The notes beneath the pieces are model-generated. The model ran no database searches and was not told the DNA's origin. It saw only the letters and a program-made list of their open reading frames with translations. The translations under genes were made by a program, and so were the position numbers. Below are positions 11,101-21,838 of a stretch of 64,000 bases of DNA, in pieces. How positions within the stretch are numbered: the stretch's first letter is position 1; each line of letters opens with the position of its first letter. Origin of the DNA: Augochlora pura (lineage: Eukaryota; Arthropoda; Insecta; Hymenoptera; Halictidae). Location: contig NC_135777.1 in the NCBI RefSeq assembly GCF_028453695.1, forward strand, positions 21,352,796-21,416,795, written 5' to 3'.

Positions 11101-14100
11101 TATTCGACTTCGACTTATTATCTAAGACTACATTTTGATTTACTTCTGTGATCACTGAATTGGTTCGTCCATGATCGTGATTACTATCTTGCGATATCTT
11201 ATTATGGCAACTTTTTGTTGAATCAGTTTTTATCACTGCGTTCTCCTCTATGCCTGCTTTCACTTGAGGTTTAACTTCGTTATTTTGTGCAGAAGCATCC
11301 TGGTGTTGCATCTTTTTTGCATATGGCGAGGGTATTGGTATATCTTTATGTTCTAGTGCTGGATACTCCTGATCCGAGCTAATTACCGACGGTGGTCGTT
11401 GTCCCAGTCCAGCTGCTTGTAAATCGACACGTACATGAGAACGTCGAATGACGGTGGTTGTATCTGTCTCACTAAATCTTGAATTTTTATCCGAAACGTC
11501 CTTTTCCGAAATAGTTTCTGTGTAGGATGCAGGCTTCTCTTGATCTTCAGGTTCCAAATCATAGCTGTTCCGACCTTGAGAAACGATATTTTTTATGTTA
11601 AATATGCAAAAACACATATAAACGAACATAATTATTTAAAATAGTCATGTTAAAGTACCTCGACAATCAATGCAAAGCAGTCGTAGACACATGATACTTG
11701 TATCTTTTGTGTATAGAATAATGAGAAATTTTCGAAATTAAACTGCTTACACAAATACACAATAAAAAGTAAACTATAATATCTTGTTAAAATAATTTTA
11801 CTACCTCAAACAATTAAGAAAATTTAACTACACAAGCAATATAAACAAACTTCGGTAAAAATGTATTTAGTAGAATGCGTATAATAGCGCACATACTTTG
11901 CATAAAATTTTTATGCTATATCATTACACTTTGCTGACACTATCATTTTAGGGAACACGTTTTTAAAGAACACATCAGGAAATATCCAACTTTTTCGTAA
12001 TTCCACATTCCACAAAACAGATATACTTCGACAATAACAATTAATTTTTAACAAATATTTTTTTGTTCATACTACCGGAAAAAATTGATCGGAAATTGAA
12101 AAATACTTTTCTGAAGAAAATGCTGCAAAGTACCACCAGACAGAAGCAGAACAGAATACACAGAGATTTCTATAAATAATACTGTTGAAACCGGTAGGAG
12201 GAACCAAGATCAAGAAGAGGAGGAAAAGGGGAAAGAGGAGAGTTTCCTCCTGGGCTTTTACTTTTTAGTATTTTGGCAGACAGCCACAGTAAAATGTCAA
12301 AATTTAAATACGTTATTAAATAATTATACTCAGCAATAAAAAAAAGAAATTGTTGAAATGCAAGCAACCAATAACTATATTTACGTTAAATTCGTGTTTT
12401 TTGTATATATGAATATATATAAATATATATATTTGTTTCATGTTTTGTGATATAATTATTGAGTATTCAAACGTGTATAGAATGTATTACGTACGTTTGT
12501 TTAGATGTGGATCTAAGTCATGTTACTGAATATGATTCTCATATACTATACCCGCTTGAATTTTTTCAGACATTTCCTTATCTGCCTTCTCTTCTTTACT
12601 ATCCTTGGAAGGGGAGCTAGGGGAGCTCATACTAGAAGAAGCGCTATCCGTACCTCCAGAAGGTGGTCTTAATTCCGGATCCGGAGATTTTGAAGATTCT
12701 ATTTTCCTTTCATCCGTCAGATTATCTTTTTTTCTGACCGTATTGATACAGGATCTGGCCCAGTCTGGTCTTGAATCAGGTCGTACTACATCGTTCTTGG
12801 CTTCCACGTCTAGCATCTCTCTAGAATTCTTTAGGTCGGCCGCTTTCTTCAAGATCTCGTCATTTTTAGCTAACCATTCGTTCCTCCATTCGGAAGTCTT
12901 CGGCGGCGAACGAATCGAATTTGTAGGATAATTTAAATACTCTGGGGCATCAAGTAAATCACTATCTTTCCTGCCCCTGTTTTCATAAGAAATACTAGTC
13001 ATATTTTCTATTGACATGCTCCGTGTTGGACTAGATATATCAGAATTTCTGTCATAAGGAGAAACGTGTGATTTCGATTGCGAGTAAATATCAATGCTTG
13101 AGCTCGCGTGTGGATTCTTTGAACATAGATTTGTTTCCGAGTTACTGAAGCCTTTCACATGTTGAGCAGAAGTATTTTTTGATATGTCTGCATTCCGTGA
13201 ATGCGCTTTGGCTACAGTGTTCTTCTGTACAACCGCATACTCAGGTATGAACACATCTTGCGTTCTTTCTGGCGCCGGAGTGACTGCGTTTTTCGAAATT
13301 TCCCGTTGTTCTTGGTTTCTTTGGAAATGCTTGTTTTGTACATTCGTGTTCTTTTGTACAACCGCGTACTCTGGTATGGTGGGCGAAGTATCAAAATATT
13401 TATTTATAGTAGCGTACTCTGGACTACTAGGAATATCTGAAGGGGACACGGCTGCGATGCTCGCCGGCCTTTCTTTCTTCACGTTTGAAGAATTTCTTGT
13501 CGGTGGTAGAGGTGGAGGCGGAGATATGGCAGCCGACCTAACAGAACAAAAGCTTGCAGATCTCGTGGCTGGATTGGTAGAGATATCCGTTGGTCTTTTT
13601 ACTTCGTTATCAAGGTTTGCCGAGTTTTGTGCGTGCCCTGCTGAAACAGCATCAACGTTTACCTTATTTGCACTCTGGTTCAAAGAGCTCTGGACTACAG
13701 ATCTATTCGGATCCGAATTATATCTGCTCGGTCTAGTTTTCGAGAAATGGCTTGTCCAATTTTTCTGTTTTTCAATTAATTCTTTCGAGTTCAATCGCCG
13801 TTCAGGTTTTTCTGGCTTTTCCGGCCTATCATCCAGGCGATTTTCCTTCCCATAATTTTTATCGAACTTTCCGAATCCTGACCGTGATTTATGTTTATCT
13901 GGCACATGATCGAATCCATGGTTGTGACCATTTTCAAAATGTCTTTCAGCATTCAAGGCTGGGACGCTTGCACTCCAGTTACTCAGGTGGTCCCTAGTTC
14001 CTGGAGGCGATGGTGATCGTGGACGGGGCGATCTAGCCGGCGACGTACAGCCTGATCCAGAATTTGCTGAACTAGACCGTGATCTTAAACCGTGTAGGTT

Positions 14101-14476
14101 GCTGGGCTTTACGATTCTGTCGACCCTGTAGAAAATTTATAAGATAGATAAGTAATGCATCATAAGATAGATACGTGGTGTTTATTGCGTATTTCAAATA
14201 TATGTACACTTACGGTTTGTTTGGCTTATTTTCTTCGCCAAGTTTCTCAAATAGCGCTCTTGCAGTATTGAAACGAGCAACATGACTTTCTGTTCTAACA
14301 ACTGTGACTTGTGTAGGAGATTCTTTTAAAGGCACAGCTGGTTCTTTGAAACCATCTGAGAGAATGTTATTGGACCTATGGTTTAAATTGTCCAGTTGTG
14401 GTTTCGACTGGAAGATGTTTGCAATGGCTGACACTTTTGAACCACTAACTCGTTTCTTTTCTTCCACAGTTGCCAT
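5143..14476 (-). CDS. Spn: Spinophilin/neurabin: actin- and PP1-binding PDZ-SAM scaffold, complete
   Basis: A synaptic and cortical scaffold that bundles F-actin and targets protein phosphatase 1. Coding exons (minus): 14476-14214, 14125-12552, 11574-10293, 10033-10013, 9914-9690, 9512-9326, 9147-8884, 8807-8446, 8224-7972, 7523-7470, 7306-7001, 6914-6528, 6452-6191, 6116-5904, 5835-5695, 5575-5469, 5394-5143; total 6153 nt, 2050 aa, all phases consistent. The N-terminal actin-binding region contains [11 protein letters not shown] and [19 protein letters not shown] long Ser/Pro-rich region follows ([20 protein letters not shown] repeats), then [14 protein letters not shown]. The PP1-docking RVxF motif is KVTF at about 1227-1230. 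The PDZ domain is about 1273-1362 ([14 protein letters not shown]). Coiled coil spans about 1390-1620, and a SAM domain precedes a basic end in AARKK. SAM is present in neurabin-1 but absent from mammalian spinophilin. The donor at 8884 (GAG|GTGCTT) was chosen for family agreement; 8878 is an alternative. Confidence 0.93.
10013..10033 (-). other. Spn: 21-nt microexon within spinophilin
   Basis: Acceptor CCACAG and donor GTAAGA flank 21 nt encoding the bulk of RILEKKIR. Both flanking introns are phase 2 at this point, so inclusion or skipping keeps the frame: skipping joins CG to A and restores an Arg codon. Neighbouring exons encode LLSS and [13 protein letters not shown]. Confidence 0.75.
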
Positions 14477-14588
14477 GGTTTCTCTTCTTCTATATGAAAG
14501 AAAAAGAAAAATATAAATTCTCACAATAATATTTGAAATTCAATTAAATTTTATTATGAAAATTAAAAACAAATATAAATATCACTAC

Positions 14589-14689
14589 CTGGACTGCACT
14601 TATACAAAAGTAATGTGAATTTTAAAGTCTGATATGCTTCAGCCCATTGTCATTCATATGTTTTTTATATTAAGCATTTTTTGGATGAT
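14589..14689 (-). other. Spn: Probable 5' UTR exon of spinophilin
   Basis: Minus-strand reading shows a strong acceptor (a long T tract then CAG at 14692-14690). About 101 nt follow, ending at a donor CCAG|GTAGTG. The next acceptor, ATATAG before 14489, leads directly into the ATG exon with 13 nt of leader. The exon contains short upstream ORFs. The first exon and the transcription start further upstream are not resolved. Confidence 0.55.
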
Positions 14690-17600
14690 CTGAAAAAAAA
14701 GAAACAGTAAAATAGAAAGAGAATTTTCATGAATTAATTCAAATGTCATTGAATTATCTTGCATTTGTGTATCTATTGTGCATGATCATTATACATTAAT
14801 GCAGGTCATTGATCTGATAGCACTTGTAATACTTCTTTGAGATACTGAGAATATTCTTTGATAGCATTAGTGAAGCATTTTATTAAGAGATTACATTAGG
14901 TATATCTGTCTCTGATTGTCTGAAATGATTTAAGTTAGACTTAAATGGAGGGCATAGTATACAGAGGTGGGGTCTTGTCTGGGCTTCACCCTCCCATTGC
15001 CATAGCACACCATGCTCCTGCAATCAATACTTGAATCCTTTCTCTGTAGTTGAAGTATGAAAAGTGGAAGCATACACATGTTATGAGCTCATATTATGTG
15101 CCTTGTATATAATGTGTAAAGCCTTTGTAATAATAGACTAAAGTTAACTGTATCTTAAAATAAATATTGAAGCTAATGCAGCAAACTTTCACTTATTAGT
15201 TTTTTAGTGCAGTGTGATTGTGCCACACAAAATGCATCAAATTGTGAATAAACTGGCTAAAACAATGTATTTCAGAGGAAATATTCCCAAAAAAAGATAA
15301 TTATGGATACTTATTAAGCAGTGTCTTATTAATATATAATTGAGGGAAATAAATTTCTACATCAAACTAGATATTTTAAATGTTTCAAACTTGGTGTGAA
15401 AACGGTATGATTTTATAATTAACAGCATACATTCGTGAATAAATAATAAACCTTTATACTCAGTATTAAAGGGGATGTAGGATATATGGAGCAGCCATGC
15501 ACACATTTTATAAACACACTTCTTTGGGAGTATAATAACATGCTGACACAGTCATATCTTTTGAGTAACACGTATTATACACATGACACATTCATAAGGA
15601 AACAATTTGATAAGATAATAGTAATGCTTAGAGATTTTTATAACAATTATAAAATTTTCGGGTATTAAAATTTTCAAAGACCTTTACTTTTGTTTGGAGA
15701 GCACAGGTATTGCGTATTAATAATAATTTTATATTGTCCATTTTTTTTGTTAATCAATACATGATATTTAAAGTTTACTTCCTTTTTGTACCGTCTGATA
15801 AAAATCACGCATTTCCGTTCCGAAAAAAAAATGTCCCCATATTGACGCGATATCGTTTTACGATATTTACTTTGACAACGCGCATATCTTGTGTCCGAAC
15901 GATAAACAGTTGCAGATAAATCACGTTAGAAGCGTTATTTGCCGAACAAACGTACCAGTGAATTAATAATTGAACAGCATGCATGCACATAAAATTGAAA
16001 TCAAATTGCGTAATATTAAAGCCCTACTATTGTCATCAATCATTCAGAATGTTTACAAAAATTCAAGTAAACGTACGTAGCATTTCGCCATTATAAAGGT
16101 GCTGGCCAACAGATTCGAAGAAAATTTGGGATAATACTTAGCATCGGTGGTTCTCTTGTTCGTCATGTAATTTCATAATCAACGTTCGATCCTTAACGGT
16201 AAGAATGCACACGATCGAACCGAATTACTTTCAAACGGAATATGTCAAATTGTTTATAGAATTCGCTAACTAACCAGAGGTGTCACCATGTGCACGAAAC
16301 CATTTTCCCTTTTGCAAGATGTATTTTCGATGCTTTCGCGACTTCTTTCTCGCGACAGCTCGCTTATCTTTACACACGAAAAAGAGCACAGCCGAAATTA
16401 TTCCTCCCCTTGGAAAATATTTAATAAATACAGTAGGACTTTTGCACTTGTCTCTGTCAAGATCGCTTATATTCGTGACAGACGCTCGTTACCGCGAATT
16501 TTTTCACACTTTCGTCCTAGAATAGTATACCGCACAGCAATCCCGAGCGCGTGAACCGGTATCGCTTTTAATTCTAGTTTTCTAAACAACCACTACTTAT
16601 TTCCAAGTTAATCGCGATAGGATTTTACATCGCGAAACACTTTCACAACCGGCTGTGATCTGCCCGTGTCAACAACCCGTGAAAAATGGTCCAAGATGGT
16701 CGTCGTTCCTTTTTAAAGATGGCGGCCTTTGCACGTTGCTAGGGATTTTCGTTCTGATAGAATTTGCATTAAAAAATCTCGTTTTCATGTTGGACAAGAC
16801 ATTTCGTTTAAATTCAGATTATCAAGGTCTAACGAAACGTGCATGAAAAAATGTTCTTCTATAATAAAACGAAGGTACAGATACGGGATAAGTAACCAGA
16901 TTTGTCTTGAAGTTGATAAAGGAAGTTGGAAACTCATTATTACATCCATATAGATACATATTTCTGTGATATGAGCACAAATTGGCTTAGGTCACTAGAA
17001 GCTTTTAATTTATTAGATACAAGTTTTTGTTGCCTTCGTGCCAACGACAAAGACGGATACAGTGGAGAAGAAAACCATGAGTTTCTAACGTAGAGGATAA
17101 AATAATCTCCTATTGCAATGAAATTATTTATTTTTGTATCCGTTATCTGTACGAAGATATTTACAAATTTAAAAATGAAAAAATGAAAACAATAAGATAG
17201 AGTCACTCAGATTTTTCCAAAAGATTATATCATTCGAGTTTCAAAGTATTTGTACAATTTCCAGTAAATTCAACATGAATATAGTCCCTGAACTTCGTAC
17301 AAACAGTGCGCACGCGCACACAAGTCTGTCATCGTGAACATAGTTCAGATTTATCTACTTTAAACAGTACTCCGTTATTAACGTTTCTTTGTATAATAAA
17401 GTTGGCCACAAATGTGCTCGAAAAGTCATTTATGAATGTGTTACAATAAAAATTTCTCAAGTAGTATTCTGTTCATTAAATTGCGAATGCTTGTGTAACA
17501 TTGTTATCCATCATATTATGTTTCGAATAGCGCCGCGTATTTTCAATGTTCCCAATTACTTTTAGCCGATGCCTCTGTTCTTTACAGTGAAATCCTAAAT

Positions 17601-18443
17601 AAAAAGCGATAATATGTTAAAATACAGTATTAATTTTTGATTGTATGCTATTTTACAATTGAAATTTAATTTCAAATTACAGTCAAGCGAAGTAGACTGA
17701 AAGAGCATTGTTATAAAAAATAAGTGACAGTAGCACCTCTTGTGGTAATATCTTGAAACTGCATTCCGATATCTGTACAGCGCCAATCGACGTAGTGACA
17801 AAATACTCAAACTGACAGGAATATCATCAACAGGTGAATTGTGGCTGACCATGAAAATGTCAATTCAATTCTTTATTGTTACTTATCAATGAATACCAAT
17901 TGGCGATAAATCTTTCACGAGTGAACATAATTATTTAAAAGCACCTTTGTTGCACACATCATTCGAAGTGTGTAAAGCTCTTAGCTTCTGATTTAAAAGA
18001 GTCGTTTGAATATCTATGTCATATGAATTTGTTTTCAAATTATAAAACGTGTCGCGATACGAACAAGGTGTATAGAATACTCAATTCCTGCTAAGAAGCT
18101 TAAATCTTCTGAAACCTTTATTTTTACGTAACAAAATAATTTATTGGGTGTTGAATCTATTTCTATACCACATCTGTGTTTATACAAACGCCCGCAGAGC
18201 AAATATGGCAGCGCTACGGTAGGAATAGACTATGGGTAAATGGATCACCAGCGGCGCTTACTCTGTTCTAAGGTAGAGGTCACCGCTTGTTCGCTTTTGA
18301 TGGCATGTTTGGTCGATAATTCGAGAAGTTTCGTGGAGCAGAAACGTGGTGTGGTAACAAAGTTTCGGACGTCTGTGCGGAACATTTATTGTTTGTTACT
18401 CTGTGTATTTTGAGATTTGTTTTCTTCTGAAGTCTGACGAACA
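14690..18443. other. Spinophilin 5' intron and divergent spinophilin-nudC promoter region
   Basis: No coding exon is recognised. The segment 14.7-16.2 kb is AT-rich and reads like intron. The segment 16.3-16.8 kb is richer in CG and holds a YY1/Pho-type motif, and is the best candidate for a promoter. From 17.0 to 18.2 kb the DNA is AT-rich and unassigned. The stretch 18.2-18.44 kb is the immediate nudC upstream region and 5' UTR, including AATATGGCAGCGC near 18200. Confidence 0.4.
16716..16726 (+). promoter_or_regulatory. YY1/Pho-type motif AAGATGGCGGC
   Basis: This matches the YY1 consensus AANATGGCGGC, usually found at or just after transcription starts of TATA-less promoters. A similar CCAAGATGG lies about 25 bp upstream. 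It sits between the divergent genes spinophilin (-) and nudC (+); which one it serves is unknown. Confidence 0.4.
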
Positions 18444-19874
18444 ATGTCGAACAGCGAAGAGACATTCGATGCCATGCTGATGGCCATGGCCCGGCAACAC
18501 GAGGGCGGTGTGCAAGAAGTGAGTAAATAAGTTTCCTCGCCGGTATAGGTTATGTTTTACTGGTATATCACCAGCGTTACTTTGAATTTGTCTTTGTTAC
18601 GCAGCTGTTGGAGACGATCTTCAGCTTCCTCGCAAGGAAAACGGATTTTTATACTGGCGGTGGCAAGGGGGCTGCAGAAAAGGTAATTACTCTCATTGTT
18701 TATGATGGTGCAACTGTCATCTTACCTCTGATTTTGTCATTTTCTAAGATATTCTTTGCTCAAATTGATATTCGAGTAAAAAGCGGTGAGTCACTGGGTT
18801 CTTCGCATATTTCTACGCTTTCGAAAGTGTGGCTTCAACTGGTTTTCAGTGTGAACCTAAAATGTAAACATCTTATGCTCACATTGTTTCTTGTATCGTA
18901 TCGAGCCCTATCGTGTGTTTACATGTAATTTGAGTTCTTTTTGCTGAGCTCTGCTGTTTTTTTTATGCATGTAACTAGAGCAAATTTAGCATTACTATAA
19001 ATTCAATAGTACATGAGAGATTTAACATGTTCACATTGGTTACACTATTGACTCTTAATATGTTTGTAATGATTCTGTAATAAATTTCTCAATGTCAGTA
19101 GCAATTTAAATTTTGATTTTCAAGGTTTCTTTTGATGTATCACTTTTTGGGAAATATAAATTGAAATATAAATGATAAATCAGGTAGTTAATTAGGTAGA
19201 TGAATAAAATTCACGCTCAGCCATTTTGTGATAATAAGGGAAAAGAAAAATGCACAAATATTCCCAACAATCTCTACAGTAACAGCTTAACACTAAAAAT
19301 AAAAGCTGCTTTAATTGTATCTGAAATAATCATAGATAAATAAAGTCTATCCTAGCTGACTAATATTTATTTGATTACAGCTTGTTCTTAGTAAATTCAG
19401 GAAATATGAGAGCACAGCCATTGCAAAAGCCGCGAGCGAAAAAGCGGAACGCGAGGAGCAAGAGAAACGTCGAAAGGAAAGGTTGGAAAAGAAAAAGAGA
19501 GAAGAGAAAGCAGAGGAAGAAAAGATGAATTCTGAGCGTAAGATTGTGGAATTGACCGACGAGGAAGCTGCCTGTTTACAAGAGGAAATAGATAGTAAGG
19601 TATAGAAAAGACTGCAGTTGTTATTGTCATTCACTTTTCATATAGAAAATTATATTTTCGTATAATTTCATGCTCGACTCAGAAAGCAGAAAAAGAAGCT
19701 CCAGCGGTTCCTGGACCAAGCGGAGACAATGCCGATGGCAAAAAGAAGGAGGAGAGTATGGAAGATGAGGAGGAGGAGGAGGATGAGGTTGAAAAGAACA
19801 AACTCAGGCCTAACAGTGGAAACGGCGCAGATCTGAAGAACTACCAATGGACTCAGACACTTCGGGACGTGGAG
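18444..19874 (+). CDS. nudC: Nuclear migration protein nudC, N-terminal half (four exons; rest not found)
   Basis: A dynein/LIS1-pathway co-chaperone of HSP90 that acts in nuclear migration and cytokinesis. Exons 18444-18518, 18605-18682, 19381-19599 and 19683-19874 are all phase 0 and encode 188 residues. The start MSNSEETFDAMLMAMARQHE and the block LLETIFSFLARKTDFYTGG match the NudC N-terminal domain. A long Lys/Glu coiled coil follows, then KIVELTDEEAACLQEEID, an acidic stretch, and LRPNSGNGADLKNYQWTQTL just before the CS domain. Exon 4 ends at a strong donor GAG|GTGAGT. The expected CS (p23-like) domain and C-terminus, over 140 residues in relatives, are not visible on either strand in the following 44 kb. 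If the donor is ignored, translation stops at 19896-19898 after nine more codons. Confidence 0.93.
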
Positions 19875-21838
19875 GTGAGTACTTTGAATAACTTATAGAT
19901 ACATACTTTGAATTTTATGATTGTGTTTTATGAGGCAATAATATCATTTTATCCAAAATCAGCTTGTCTGTATTATACTTACACGTAATTGGTCTACCTA
20001 CGCTCTCCAGAAATAATCGTAGAAATGATTTCCGTTTTCGAATACGAGGGAATGAAAGAATGTAATCAATCGAATACAGTACAGTATCTGAAGGCAGAGA
20101 AAATTTATTTCGGGAGTGGATGAGGACATGGGCGAAATAAAACAACGCTCTTCATTCTTATGGTTTGACAGTTTCATGTTGGATCGGCGATTAATTAATA
20201 CGCAAGTAATATCACAGTTGCGGGAAAACGATCAACGCGATCGTTTCTCCCGGTTGCTTTTTTTCCGTACGATTCCTGGAACGACACCCCGACGGAATCC
20301 GGGTTTTATTCAGCGTTTTGTTAGTAACAATTAAATAACGACCTCTAAATTAACATTCGCTTAAAACATACTCCCGTGTCGTCGATTGCTCCGCCACTGT
20401 ACGTCGATCGAACTGGTACTGTGCGTATGACTTAACGAAGTTTTAACGATGACGACGACATTCGCCAACCATCTAACGCGTTACAATTCTATCGTATCGG
20501 TCCTCGCCTCGATCTCTGCGAGTGTCTCATAGTTTCCCATAATTATGCAACAATTATTATAACATTTCTCTTCGTTCAAGCAATCTATTTTCAATACCGA
20601 AACTGACCAGAGAAGCGAAAATAACCTGATTCAAGTGTTTCACGATATTCTTGTTTTAAATCAAACCGAATGGATGAAATTTAAGACGGCAGACATAGTC
20701 AAGTAATTCAAAGACAATTCTTTTCGTAGTTACGATTTGTCAGAAAAACACAGAAAATTTATATTTCTTGTATCAATATATGTACTTTAACAGTTTTAAA
20801 TTATTTGATTTTAAAATGAGTGCATAGAAAGCTGCTACTTACTTTAAATTGAAGACCTCAATTTTGGTATACAACGTTTCTACGATGTATCTCGAAGCTT
20901 GGAAAGCGAATTGAGAACTAAAGGTAACGAGATGGGATACTAGAGACTATCGATTCGCTACGGTTGCTTCAAGCCTCTGTCCACGGTTCTGAAAATCGAT
21001 CGCGAGACGAGGGAGAACCGGTCCGAACGAAAACGAAAATGCTACAGTCGCCGTCTTAGTAAAGAGAGAGAAAAAAAATAGAAGAGACATGGAGAAAAGG
21101 AAGGTTCTACAATACTCGTCGAAGGTCGGGGGTCCTTGCGGACCTCCGCGAGGAAAGCTCGAGCGCCCCAAACGGGATAGGTTCGCGTCCGAGCGATCCG
21201 CTTTCTAAAACTACGTTCATTACATCAATGTAATTACTGAGTTTTCACGTACCGCACGCCGGACACGGTGCAATACAGCCTTTGATACGTTATCTCTAAT
21301 CGTGAGCTCTACCCTAACGGTCTAACTGGTCAGAATATACATGTACAGCGTGAATACAAGCAACCCGGTCGCCCGTGATCGGGGACGCACGGTGTCACAG
21401 TTCATCCGCGTCTCTTCCCGATCACGGTCCCCACCCTTGTCTTCGTTGTCCACGTTCTTCCGCCTCGCGCCTAGGCTCCCAGGACACCCGTGGTCGTCTG
21501 ATTCCTATCCTTGGCTACGGCCTAGTGATACTTGTCTCGAACTCTCACTGCAATCAGAAGGAAATCAGTTGGATAGGAAGTTGATCTTAAAGTACCTACC
21601 ATCGATCTTAGCGAACATAGATGGCTGCTAGACTGCTGATCTCCAATCAATCAAACATCATAAATTTTATAATTTTATTGTTATTTACTTATGATGGTTG
21701 ATTTGATTGACCTAGAATGCTAGTGTAAATTGCTGTAGAGAGCAACTGCAAACAAGATGCCGCGGTTCGACTCTTCGATCAATTAGCTCGGTGAAAAAAA
21801 TAGCGAGATTTCTAAAGCAGACACATTCAAGTCTGACT
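19875..21838. other. Transition zone after nudC exon 4
   Basis: No nudC exon or other recognisable gene is visible. The sequence is AT-rich to about 20.2 kb, then turns GC- and CpG-richer, with strongest contrast from 20.9 kb. A + strand AATAAA at 20136-20141 could end a shortened nudC transcript. A minus-strand AATAAA at 21679-21674 could end the membrane-protein gene. An AT-rich hairpin lies at 21644-21709. This is the most likely place for a rearrangement or assembly join, although it has no N gap. Confidence 0.45.
21644..21709. repeat. Imperfect 21-bp inverted repeat with 25-nt loop
   Basis: The left arm 21644-21663 and right arm 21689-21709 are reverse complements except for one bulged base and one mismatch. 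The loop is AT-rich. On the minus strand it lies in the candidate 3' UTR of the membrane-protein gene and contains that strand's AATAAA within the loop. Its 66-nt length resembles a pre-miRNA hairpin or a small transposon end pair; no known miRNA was recognised. Confidence 0.5.

Noticed and set aside
13184..13855. A 223-codon + strand open frame
   Set aside because: Shadow of the large second coding exon of spinophilin on the minus strand.
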